DNA from: JANYCO01 sp031416415
GTDB taxonomy: Bacteria > Bacteroidota > Bacteroidia > Cytophagales > Cytophagaceae
Direction: 5' to 3'
Length of the DNA stretch: 64,000 nucleotides
Assembly: GCA_031416415.1 (NCBI GenBank)
Contig: JANOTP010000083.1
Location: 25,450 to 89,449 of the forward strand
Numbering within the stretch: position 1 is the first letter of the stretch; each line of letters opens with the position of its first letter. A program made the position numbers and the translations under genes. A model generated the notes under the pieces. It was not told the DNA's origin and did no database searches. It worked only from the letters and a program-made list of their open reading frames with translations. This document shows, piece after piece, positions 56,501 through 64,000 of the stretch.

Positions 56501-56561
56501 GAAAAAAGAAGCTGAAAAGAAAGCCAAGGAAGTTTTGAAAAACAAATTTCCCAAACTTTAA
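53556..56561 (+). CDS. AsmA-like protein with charged helical C-terminal tail
   Basis: A 1001-aa protein. It has an N-terminal membrane anchor (KISGIVLLVLLVLLFTLPFLF), then AsmA-type beta domain (KIKIKSVLLNQPYIVTRYTKDGKFSWD) and a C-terminal AsmA_2-like region. The last about 80 residues are repeats of KAEAEAKLKAEAD-type heptads forming a long A/K/E helix. AsmA/YhdP relatives bridge inner and outer membranes and help move lipids. The tail is unusual for the family. A strong terminator follows. Confidence 0.85.
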   Translation: MKKALKISGIVLLVLLVLLFTLPFLFKDKIKEKLDSEIAKSINAKVFYDADQFSLTIFRNFPNLTLSLGNFGMVGKADGFAGDTLMNVNQFKIVLDIMSVINGDKIKIKSVLLNQPYIVTRYTKDGKFSWDITFPDTATVKPTEAEEPSKFAINVEKWAIEDGTIIYDDPTMPVYARLNHFDHSGSGDISEAIYDITTYTKSPEVLVTFDGITYLNKVLVEVKADMNINMTESKYTFKDNEFTINNFKFGFDGVLAMPDTNISMDIKYAAKETAFKNLISLVPSIFMNGYENLKTEGIIGFDGYAKGVYNAVSMPAFAVNLMVKDAMMQYPDLPTAMKNINMDLKIESKDGVIDHTIIDLKKFHVDFGTNPIDAEAYVNGMNPYDIQKGNLKAQVKLEEVTKMFPLDSLTLKGLFGINVNVKGKYSETQMPQVVAAATLKDGYVKYDGFAEALEEVNMKASANSDGNMKTSSAILEYLKLKLDKEPFELSAKVLNFDDPNYDAIFKGSIDLAKMTKLFPIEGTTLSGKVIADIKTKGIMSDVTAGKYTNTSTNGTMDITNLNYVSAADLPQGFGMSTANFVFTPEKIEIKKMIGNAGKSDINVSGYFSNYMGYLFGGKDTTIHGRMNFNSKKFDVNEWMTEDSTAPAATAAEEPMTVLEIPKNIDFVLTSNITTVLYDNMTLTNMVGDIIMKDGIARMSGIKFGLLEGTVGMNGTYTANNIKAPYFDFDMDVKEIGIKDAFKTFNTVQKLAPMAENMEGKFSTVLKLKGILGQDMMPIYNLLNGQGVMLLQSASIKENKVLAGLATLTKNNSLNPLNIKDLKIKYKIENGNLVVDPFDLNAGDVKMNIGGSNSLEGALNYKIKMDMPAGAAGTAVNGALSQITGKTVTGNQNIKINFKVGGTVTKPSITPEGGSAANVVSDVKEQLVDKAKEELDKAKAEAEAKLKAEADKAKAEAEARLKSEADKVKAEAEAKAKAEQERLKKEAEKKAKEVLKNKFPKL

Positions 56562-56579
56562 TTTTTCTTTAAAAATATA

Positions 56580-56612
56580 AAAAAAGCCCTTTGACTTTCA
56601 GAGGGCTTTTTT
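56580..56612 (+). terminator. rho-independent terminator after the AsmA-like gene
   Basis: An 11-bp perfect stem AAAAAAGCCCT / AGGGCTTTTTT with a 11-nt loop ends in six T. It lies 18 nt after the stop codon and could work in both directions. Confidence 0.9.
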
Positions 56613-56636
56613 ATTTCTACAAAACAAGCTCTTAAT

Positions 56637-57452
56637 ATGACTACTAAATATGGGGTACCATGGTTGTTGATAATAGTGATGTTTTTTTGTACTACAACTA
56701 TAAATGCACAAACAATGACAGCAATTGATATACTTAACAATCTTATACCTTATCAAAAATTATTGCATGAAATTTCATCTAAAGAGAGCGCTACCTTAAA
56801 AAATAAAGTAGGTTATGTTAGTTCCTGTTGTCGTGTCAAAAGTCAATATGCTTTTATTACTTTAGAACTGGATTATCTAACAAACGAAACCATAGATCAA
56901 GCAAGCCCTACTAGAAATAGATACTGTCAAATAAAATTCCAAAACAGCAACAATCAAATTTCAGTTAATGAATTGTATTGTGAAGATAAATCAAGAACGA
57001 ATGATATAGAAAAAATTATCAAAGAAAACAAAACGATTACTACTGCTTTATGGAATTCTAGTGCTGAGACATCATTTTATTACAGCAAAACAATTACCAA
57101 CTACCTGCTTATAGCCGATAGGATTGCCGTTGAAAGTACTAACTGTACAAGTGGAGACAATTATAGCCCGGGGAATTTTAGTGAAATTTCTATAGACGAT
57201 TCCTTTATCATTTTGAGTCAACTAAATTATATGAATTCCAGATCTCTTGATCATAAAAATGATTACTCCTTAAGAAAACTTGAATTCATACTTCCTCTTT
57301 CCAACAAGATAAAAACGCCCCATTACTTTGGACAGCAAATTGGAGAGATGCTTATTGAGTTTTCAGATAGCTCTTCTGAAAATAATAAATCTTGTGGAAA
57401 GAGGATAGAAGAAAAAATCACTCAGGAAAAACTGTCTTTTGAGCAGAAATAA
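56637..57452 (+). CDS. secreted hypothetical protein with several cysteines
   Basis: A 271-aa protein with a signal peptide ending near INAQ. Cysteines occur in SSCCRVK, RYCQ, YCED, NCTSGD and SCGKR, so periplasmic disulfides are likely. No family recognised. It lies between the AsmA terminator and tpiA and seems to be a single gene. Confidence 0.65.
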   Translation: MTTKYGVPWLLIIVMFFCTTTINAQTMTAIDILNNLIPYQKLLHEISSKESATLKNKVGYVSSCCRVKSQYAFITLELDYLTNETIDQASPTRNRYCQIKFQNSNNQISVNELYCEDKSRTNDIEKIIKENKTITTALWNSSAETSFYYSKTITNYLLIADRIAVESTNCTSGDNYSPGNFSEISIDDSFIILSQLNYMNSRSLDHKNDYSLRKLEFILPLSNKIKTPHYFGQQIGEMLIEFSDSSSENNKSCGKRIEEKITQEKLSFEQK

Positions 57453-57552
57453 CAAAGGTTACTGGATTTAACCATTTTTGCAAAGGGCAAAATAAATCTT
57501 TATTTTGCATCAGAATATTCTATAAAATCAATAAGACCCTAATAATTATAAC

Positions 57553-58308
57553 ATGAGAAAGAAAATAGTAGCCGGTAACTGGAAAATGAATAAAACCTTG
57601 GACGAAGGTCTTGCCTTAGCGTCAGAAGTAATTGCAATGGTAAAAGACGAAGTAAAAAACGATGCTCTGGCTGTACTATGTACTCCTTTTATTTCTTTAT
57701 ATAGTGTAGGAAAGCTAGCGGAAGGCTCTTCAGTAGCCGTAGGTGCACAAAACTGTTACGATAAAGAATCAGGAGCTTATACTGGTGAAATTTCAGTATC
57801 GATGCTAAAATCTATTGGTACAAAATATGTAATTCTTGGACACAGCGAAAGAAGAGAATATTTCTTAGAAACAAATGCGCTTTTAGCGGCAAAAGTAAAT
57901 GCCGTTTTGAAAGCAGGTCTTACGCCAATTTTCTGTTGTGGTGAATCTTTACAACAAAGAGAAAAAGGAATACATATTGATTTTGTAAATAGCCAACTTA
58001 CTGAAAGTCTTTTTCATCTTTCAGAAGAAGAGTTTAAAAAAGTAGTAATAGCCTATGAACCAATTTGGGCAATAGGTACAGGTGTAACTGCCTCTAAGGA
58101 GCAAGCACAAGAAATGCATGAAAAAATCAGAACGCATTTGGCAAGTAAATATGGCAAAGCTGCTGACGAAACATCAATTCTTTATGGTGGAAGTTGTAAA
58201 CCTGACAATGCTAAGGAGTTATTTGCTTGCAAAGATATAGATGGCGGACTTATAGGTGGAGCCTCTTTAAAAGCTAGAGACTTTGTTGATATTTTAAAGT
58301 CATTTTAA
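57553..58308 (+). CDS. tpiA: triosephosphate isomerase
   Basis: A 251-aa TIM barrel with substrate-binding GNWKMNKT, catalytic His in ILGHSERRE, catalytic Glu in YEPIWAIGTG, and phosphate-binding YGGSCKPDNA. It interconverts dihydroxyacetone phosphate and glyceraldehyde-3-phosphate in the cytosol. It lies 95 nt before prmA on the same strand, with an imperfect hairpin between them. Confidence 0.98.
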   Translation: MRKKIVAGNWKMNKTLDEGLALASEVIAMVKDEVKNDALAVLCTPFISLYSVGKLAEGSSVAVGAQNCYDKESGAYTGEISVSMLKSIGTKYVILGHSERREYFLETNALLAAKVNAVLKAGLTPIFCCGESLQQREKGIHIDFVNSQLTESLFHLSEEEFKKVVIAYEPIWAIGTGVTASKEQAQEMHEKIRTHLASKYGKAADETSILYGGSCKPDNAKELFACKDIDGGLIGGASLKARDFVDILKSF

Positions 58309-58327
58309 TCTTACTATACCACTACCA

Positions 58328-58388
58328 AAACCACAAAAGTCAACTACCGATTATTACCATACCTTCGGCAGTTTGATTTTTGTGGTTT
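58328..58388. repeat. imperfect inverted repeat between tpiA and prmA
   Basis: AACCACAAAAGTCAA-CTACCG and, on the other strand, AACCACAAAAATCAAACTGCCG pair with a few mismatches around a short loop. This could be a tpiA terminator or RNA-stability hairpin; there is no long T tract after the stem. Confidence 0.5.
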
Positions 58389-58403
58389 ATAATTATCTAA
58401 CCC

Positions 58404-59234
58404 ATGCGTTTTATAGAAGTAAAAATTATTGCCTCTTCTGAATTATCAGAATTACTCATAGCCGAACTTGTAGAAATTGGTTATGATTCCTTTCAGGAGA
58501 CCGATAGCGGATTGGATGGCTATGTTGAACAGGATGTTTTCAATGAAACACAGCTACAAGAAATACTCAACAGATACGCTTCTGAAGTTTCTATTCCCTA
58601 CACTTTTGGTCTTTTAGAAGACAAAAATTGGAACGAAGAATGGGAGAAAAATTTTCAACCCGTTATAATTGGTGAAGATTGTATTGTACGAGCTTCATTT
58701 CATACTCCTGAAAAACCATTTCTATACGACATTGTAATTAACCCAAAAATGTCTTTTGGAACCGGTCATCATGAAACTACTTCTATGATGATAGCCAATC
58801 AGTTAGAAATAGACCATAAAGGGAAAACAGTAATGGATGCTGGAACAGGAACTGGAATTCTGGCTATTATGGCCTCAAAACTGGGAGCATCGTTAATTAA
58901 TGCTTTTGATGTAGAAGATTGGGCCTTTGAGAATTTAAAAGAAAATGCTACCTTAAACGGCTGTTCAAATATTCTTATCGGAAAAGGGGATATTAGCCAA
59001 GTAGAGTTAAATGAAAAAGAATATGATATTGTTCTAGCCAATATAAACAGAAATGTTTTGATGGAAGAACTTCCAGAATATTCCAAAAGACTTAAATCTG
59101 GGGGAACAATGGTACTAAGTGGATTTTATATAGAAGATATTCCTATGCTTAAAGAAAAAGCAGAAACGGTAGGCTTAAAAATGATTTCCAATAAAGAAAA
59201 AAATAAATGGGCTTCGCTCGTTTTTGTTAAATAA
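58404..59234 (+). CDS. prmA: ribosomal protein L11 methyltransferase
   Basis: A 276-aa protein with the SAM-binding motif DAGTGTGILAIMASKLGA, the PrmA signature MSFGTGHHETTSMM and the catalytic-loop NINRNVLMEELPEY. It trimethylates L11. Length is normal for the family. It sits 15 nt before the giant exported protein on the same strand and may be co-transcribed with it. Confidence 0.95.
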   Translation: MRFIEVKIIASSELSELLIAELVEIGYDSFQETDSGLDGYVEQDVFNETQLQEILNRYASEVSIPYTFGLLEDKNWNEEWEKNFQPVIIGEDCIVRASFHTPEKPFLYDIVINPKMSFGTGHHETTSMMIANQLEIDHKGKTVMDAGTGTGILAIMASKLGASLINAFDVEDWAFENLKENATLNGCSNILIGKGDISQVELNEKEYDIVLANINRNVLMEELPEYSKRLKSGGTMVLSGFYIEDIPMLKEKAETVGLKMISNKEKNKWASLVFVK

Positions 59235-59249
59235 TTAAACATTTAAGAG

Positions 59250-62200
59250 ATGTTAAACAGGTTAAGAATAGTGTGTATAATTGCGTTTGCTTGCATATGT
59301 AATTTATCCAATGCTCAATATAAATTTTCTTCTGATCCGGCTGCGTTTGTACAAGATATAAACACAATGATGGCCAACACTAAAAATCCAATTGCGATAG
59401 AGACTGCTTCTGCATTTGGAACTACGCTCAGCTCCTATTCTCCTGTACAACAGAAAAAAATAATTGATATTTGCCAAAAGCTTAGCAAATCAAAAAAGGC
59501 AAAGTCTCACCCAAATTTCACAGACCTTTTTATTACTTTATCTGTTGCAAAAACAAAACAACTTAGCAATGAAAATATTGATTCCTTGCTATTTATTACA
59601 GACAAAGTAATTGAGCTTTACGATGGGAAAACTGTTCAATTCTACCTAACTACAATCCGAAATTTTCTAGAAAAAAATCTTTTATATAGTTCTAATTACA
59701 ATAGACTTAGAATGAGTGGAGGGAGTTTCTCTTTCAAATTTATTCAAGCAAAATCTTCGAATGGGGCTATGGAAGATTTCGAACTTCCTACTGAAGAACC
59801 AAAGGTAGACACTACCAAAAAATCAATTGTAGAACAACAAAATGATTTCTTTAGCGATTGGGATACACCTGCTGAGGAAGATAACGGCAATGGCACCATT
59901 GCGGATCCTACAGAAGACCAAAATGTATTTGATGTTGGCTATAATTATCCTCTTCAACCCACTATAGAAGGTCCTGTAATAGAATTTAAAAATATTGATT
60001 TGGCATTTGCTTCAAATACCGACTCTGCTATCATTAAAGGAGCAAGTGGCTCTATGATGCTTAAAAGTGGATTGTTTGTAGGAAAAGGTGGAGTTATGGA
60101 TTGGTCAATTGCGGGTGCACAACCAGGTGAAATTACTGCTGAACTAAGAGAATACAATTTCCCTGTAAAAGCTATACGAGTTATATCGGAAGGTGCAAAA
60201 CTAAGTTACAAGGCCCGTACAGATTCTATTATAGAAGGAATTTTTGAATACCGTGAAAATAAAAACAAGGCTAAAATAGCACCTTCCTTTCCAAGGTTTA
60301 TTTCTTTCAGAAGTGATGTTGACATAAAAGGTCTTGATAAAAATATTCTTTATAAAGGAGGTCTTTCATTATCAGGTAAAAGAATTTATAGTTCTTCAAT
60401 AGATCAAGGCTTTTCTACCATAGAAATTCAGAAAGATGGAGTAACAAAAGTAAAAGCAATTGCAACTAAATTTGAACTTGGCGACAGTCTTATTACTTCC
60501 AATTTTGCCAGTATGGCCCTATATATAGACGAAGATTCTATTATACATCCTGGAACAGTTTTCAAATACAATAAATCCAAATCGCTGGTTAGGATCACCA
60601 AACAAGCGAGCTTTAATTTCGCTCCATTTATTGATAGCTATCACAAGTTAGAAATTATTACGGATGTGATCTTTTGGGATATGAATAAAAATGAAATTGA
60701 ATTTAACATCGTAACCGCCAAAAATCAGATTCCTGCTACTTTTGAATCAGAAGAATTTTATCACGATGACAAATACATGAGACTAAGAGGGCTTTATCGT
60801 TTTCACCCACTTCAAGTAGCTGTTAATTATGGAGACAAAAATAAAATAAATGAATTTTACGCTGGCGATGTAGCTACGAGTATGGGCCTTGAAGTAAATA
60901 CTTTTAAGGGTGCTATGGTTCAATTAATGAAACTTGGCTACATAGACTATAATAGCACAACAGGTTGGATTCATTTACGACCTAAAGCAAAACATTATTC
61001 CCTTTCTAGCAAAAATAAAAAAGATTATGACAACATGACATTTGTGTCGTTAAGTCCTGGAGCCGTAAATGCAACCTTAAATCTGGAAACGCACGAACTT
61101 TTTGTACGTGGTGTTGACAGAATTTATATTTCCGATTCTCTTAAAGTAAATATTGTTCCTGACAACAAACAAATAAAAATTCAGAAAAACAGAAACTTTA
61201 AATTTGATGGTAGCATCAATACGGAGACCTTCAAATTTGTTGGAAAGAACTTTGAATTCGTGTACGATACATTCCTTGTACACATGCCCCAGATCGACCA
61301 GATTAAACTTGCTGTAGTAAACAAGAAAAAAAATAAAGTTGGGGATACTACTTCTTCCAAATCTAGGGTATTAGGAAACGAACTTCGATATTCTTCTGGT
61401 ACTTTATATATAAATAAGCCCGACAATAAATCTTCTAGAAAAAAAATTCCGCAATACCCAATATTTGATGCTACATCAGGGGCGTCTGTTTATTTTAATA
61501 AGAAAAACATCAACGGAGGTGTGTATGACACTACTGTGCAATTTAAAATTCCCCCTTTCCGTCTCGACAGTTTGAGTTCTGATGACCCACATACCATAGG
61601 ATTTGAGGGAACATTCAAGTCAGGTGGAATTTTTCCAGAATTTAAAGAAAAGTTGATTGTTATGCCCGATTTTTCTCTCGGTTTCAAACACAAAGTTCCT
61701 AAGGATGGTTATCAGCTTTATGAAGGTACGGGAAAATATTATAGTACGGTTTCGCTAGATAATAAAGGGATTAGAGGCGATGGAGAGATTCGTTATTTGT
61801 CTACAACACTTTGGTCAAAAGATTTTATCTTTTTTAAAGATTCTGTAAAAACGGAAGGTACTAGAACTGTTACAAAAGAAGGAACACATCATGATGCTGC
61901 ACAAGGCACTACTTTCCCGAAAATGAAAGTTACAGATTATCGATTACGTTGGTTGCCAAGACCTGATAGTATGTTTATCTCCAATAGTAAACAACCTATC
62001 GTACTTTATGATAGCACAGCAACGATGATAGGTACAGCAAACGTAACTAAAAATGGTATGTTGGGAAAAGGTGTTTTATTTACTAGAGGATCTGTTTCTG
62101 AATCTTATAAATTCCATTTTGAACAACAAAAATTTGAAGCTAGAAATGCCAAATTTAAAATCGAATCGGAAGATCCTGAAAAACCAGCTCTTAGTGGGAT

Positions 62201-64000
62201 TGATGTAAAACTTGCCTTTGACCTTGTAGGAGGTATTGCAAAATTCAACCCCGAGGTAGAAGGCGTTGCGAGTAACTCTTTCCCTTATGTTCAATATAAA
62301 AGTTCTCTGCAAGAAGGAGAGTGGGATCTTAAAAAGAAAATCGTAACATTAGTTAAACCAGAAAATGCGGATATAACTAAATCTTATTTTTATTCAACAA
62401 AACCTGACCAAGACTCCTTAGTTTATTTTGCTACAAAAGGGGTATATGATATTCCTAAACAGATTTTAAACATCAGTGGTATTCCATTTATTAAAGTAGC
62501 AGACGCGATTATCTATCCAGATAGTGGAAAGGTGACTATTGAACAAAACGCTTTAATGACTACACTACAAAAAGCGACTATAGATATTGACAGTGTAAAA
62601 AAATACCACCATTTATACGATGGTACGATTGACATTACTTCACGATTAAAATTCGGAGGAGTGGCAACATACCGTTATGTAAACTTAGGAGACGATACTC
62701 TTTCTATTAAATTCCAAGATTTTAGATCTGAACCTGGACGTAAAAAGAAAGAAGGTATGCACACTGTTGCTACTGGACTTGTGAAAGAAGATGATAATTT
62801 ATTTATTGGGCCTAAAATAATATACAAAGGCAAAGTAGTAATGTATGCTGAAAGCCCTTATCTAGTATTTGATGGATATATTAAACTCGATCTAAAAGGA
62901 GCACTTAATTATTCCGAGTGGCTCAAATATAATAATGATGGAGAAAATAAACTCGTTAAAATTGACCTTCAAAATGCAGTGTCAGATAATGGAGTACCTC
63001 TATCTACAGGTATGCATCTTGACAAAAAAACAAATCAGCTATATACTAGTTTCATTTCTAAAAAAGTAACTCAAACGGATCCCGATTTCTTTATAGCCGA
63101 TAAAGCGTTCGAATATAATCTTGACTCCAATGATTTCCGCGTAGGTAATGCAGAAAAATTTGAGGGAAAAACTTATGCAGGGAACAATATGCGCTATAAT
63201 GACTCTACCTCTGTCTTACATTCTAGTGGTAGATATACATTACTTCAAGAAGATGACAAAAACACAAATGTAAAACTGATTTGTTCAGGAAAAAGTGTTG
63301 CCTATCTTAAGAATAACGATTATAATTTCAACACGCTTCTTTCTTTCAATGTAGCAATGAATAGCAAAATAACTACTGCTATGGCCCTACAAATGAAAAA
63401 CGCTTGTGATGTTCTTCCTTATGATTCTATCTATAATCCAGATCAACAATTAATTGACAACAATGAACTACTAGGTAAGATCGCGGCTATTGTAGGACAA
63501 AATGGGCTTACAAACTACCAGTCAAAAATGAGCCTTGGCGCTGCATCACTTAATAGCTTAACTAGTGAAATGGCAAAATCAATTACTTTTTCAAAGGTGA
63601 ATTTAAAATGGTCAAGCGATTACAAATCTTTTTACAGTGTTGGCAAAATAGAACTTGCAGGAATTCTGAAAACTGAAATAAAAAAATCAATTAATGGCTT
63701 TATTGAAATACGAAAAACTAATAAAGGAGATGTCATTAATATTTACATGGAGCCTACTCCCAATAATTGGAATTTTATTACCTATTCCGACAATCGACTC
63801 GCTTGTGTTAGCTCAAGCGAAGATGTAAATATCGCCATTAAAGGAAAATCAAAAGGCGAAATGGCAGACCGTTCTAAATTCTATTTCGTAGCTGCCGAAC
63901 CTATTGAAAAACAAAAATTTCTTCATGAATTTAAAAATCATTATTTAAATGAATCAGAAGAACAGATTGAAAAAGAAGATATTCAACAAGAACAAGATCT
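59250..64000 (+). CDS. giant exported protein of unknown function, 3' end outside window
   Basis: The visible part has 1583 codons in one open frame from ATG 59250 to the window end. A signal peptide (MLNRLRIVCIIAFACICNLS, cleaved near NAQ) shows export. The rest is beta-rich with many D/N/K/S repeats and no transmembrane helix or recognised enzyme motif. Acidic linkers (EEPKVDTT, TPAEEDNGNG) occur near residues 190-220, and an acidic stretch (NESEEQIEKEDIQQEQD) is reached at the end. Similar very large unnamed proteins occur in Cytophagales and related orders. The stop codon, total length and C-terminal domains are not visible. Confidence 0.75.
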   Translation, partial: MLNRLRIVCIIAFACICNLSNAQYKFSSDPAAFVQDINTMMANTKNPIAIETASAFGTTLSSYSPVQQKKIIDICQKLSKSKKAKSHPNFTDLFITLSVAKTKQLSNENIDSLLFITDKVIELYDGKTVQFYLTTIRNFLEKNLLYSSNYNRLRMSGGSFSFKFIQAKSSNGAMEDFELPTEEPKVDTTKKSIVEQQNDFFSDWDTPAEEDNGNGTIADPTEDQNVFDVGYNYPLQPTIEGPVIEFKNIDLAFASNTDSAIIKGASGSMMLKSGLFVGKGGVMDWSIAGAQPGEITAELREYNFPVKAIRVISEGAKLSYKARTDSIIEGIFEYRENKNKAKIAPSFPRFISFRSDVDIKGLDKNILYKGGLSLSGKRIYSSSIDQGFSTIEIQKDGVTKVKAIATKFELGDSLITSNFASMALYIDEDSIIHPGTVFKYNKSKSLVRITKQASFNFAPFIDSYHKLEIITDVIFWDMNKNEIEFNIVTAKNQIPATFESEEFYHDDKYMRLRGLYRFHPLQVAVNYGDKNKINEFYAGDVATSMGLEVNTFKGAMVQLMKLGYIDYNSTTGWIHLRPKAKHYSLSSKNKKDYDNMTFVSLSPGAVNATLNLETHELFVRGVDRIYISDSLKVNIVPDNKQIKIQKNRNFKFDGSINTETFKFVGKNFEFVYDTFLVHMPQIDQIKLAVVNKKKNKVGDTTSSKSRVLGNELRYSSGTLYINKPDNKSSRKKIPQYPIFDATSGASVYFNKKNINGGVYDTTVQFKIPPFRLDSLSSDDPHTIGFEGTFKSGGIFPEFKEKLIVMPDFSLGFKHKVPKDGYQLYEGTGKYYSTVSLDNKGIRGDGEIRYLSTTLWSKDFIFFKDSVKTEGTRTVTKEGTHHDAAQGTTFPKMKVTDYRLRWLPRPDSMFISNSKQPIVLYDSTATMIGTANVTKNGMLGKGVLFTRGSVSESYKFHFEQQKFEARNAKFKIESEDPEKPALSGIDVKLAFDLVGGIAKFNPEVEGVASNSFPYVQYKSSLQEGEWDLKKKIVTLVKPENADITKSYFYSTKPDQDSLVYFATKGVYDIPKQILNISGIPFIKVADAIIYPDSGKVTIEQNALMTTLQKATIDIDSVKKYHHLYDGTIDITSRLKFGGVATYRYVNLGDDTLSIKFQDFRSEPGRKKKEGMHTVATGLVKEDDNLFIGPKIIYKGKVVMYAESPYLVFDGYIKLDLKGALNYSEWLKYNNDGENKLVKIDLQNAVSDNGVPLSTGMHLDKKTNQLYTSFISKKVTQTDPDFFIADKAFEYNLDSNDFRVGNAEKFEGKTYAGNNMRYNDSTSVLHSSGRYTLLQEDDKNTNVKLICSGKSVAYLKNNDYNFNTLLSFNVAMNSKITTAMALQMKNACDVLPYDSIYNPDQQLIDNNELLGKIAAIVGQNGLTNYQSKMSLGAASLNSLTSEMAKSITFSKVNLKWSSDYKSFYSVGKIELAGILKTEIKKSINGFIEIRKTNKGDVINIYMEPTPNNWNFITYSDNRLACVSSSEDVNIAIKGKSKGEMADRSKFYFVAAEPIEKQKFLHEFKNHYLNESEEQIEKEDIQQEQD

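Noticed and set aside
56225..56554. Minus-strand frames of 67-109 codons rich in A, S, L
   Set aside because: They are the antisense of the repetitive A/K/E tail of the AsmA-like gene.
57480..57530. TTATTTTG as promoter box of tpiA
   Set aside because: It differs by one base from TAnnTTTG and has no supporting -33 element.

Overview
The window is AT-rich bacterial DNA with the features of a Bacteroidota chromosome, probably a Cytophagales-like lineage (inferred). Supporting signs are the TAnnTTTG -7 promoter boxes before several genes, LytTR and LytS regulators, a 7TMR-DISM sensor kinase, a DUF4834 protein, a CarB without its C-terminal allosteric domain, a split DsbD, and an AsmA-like protein and giant secreted protein of Bacteroidota type. 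I saw no rRNA, tRNA, CRISPR array or prophage.

Layout. 1-3.1 kb: the 5' part of a secreted GH16 glucanase, two small unknown genes, an XRE-type regulator and an RhlE-type DEAD-box helicase. 3.1-9.5 kb: a PAP2 phosphatase, a DISM histidine kinase, a bestrophin-like membrane protein behind a 20-bp perfect inverted repeat, and a LiaF-like/LytS/LytTR signalling operon. 9.5-24.1 kb: the most unusual part, two non-identical sets of a peptide-ligase (amidoligase) system on the minus strand. Set B (24.1-18.5 kb) has a stand-alone circularly permuted ATP-grasp, an alpha-E protein, a transglutaminase-fold protein, the Anbu proteasome-like peptidase, a nitrilase-family amidase and a small membrane protein. 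Set A (17.3-9.5 kb) has a transglutaminase-DUF2126 amidoligase, an ATP-grasp/alpha-E fusion, a second small transglutaminase, and a membrane protein ending in a histidine-kinase DHp domain with no ATPase domain. A RAYT-type HUH transposase gene with REP-like palindromes lies between the sets on the opposite strand.

24.1-40.8 kb is mostly housekeeping: accD, an ABC exporter, a LytTR regulator with a hybrid kinase, carB, an orphan ABC ATPase, a YjbQ-family protein, scpA, dxs and an alpha/beta hydrolase. 40.9-53.5 kb holds an SNF2 helicase, a GT-C membrane protein, a DUF485/acetate-symporter pair with two tiny membrane genes opposite, an M20 dipeptidase, a two-gene DsbD and two small-function genes. 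53.5-64 kb holds an AsmA-like protein with a charged helical tail, a cysteine-containing secreted protein, tpiA, prmA, and the first 1583 codons of a giant exported protein that runs off the window.

The 9.5-24.1 kb locus is the best candidate for an incompletely described system. Its parts could make an amide-linked product or tag (ATP-grasp plus DUF2126 ligases, alpha-E partner) and cleave or recycle it (transglutaminase-fold peptidases, Anbu, amidase). That joint role is inference; the domain assignments rest on motifs visible in the translations.
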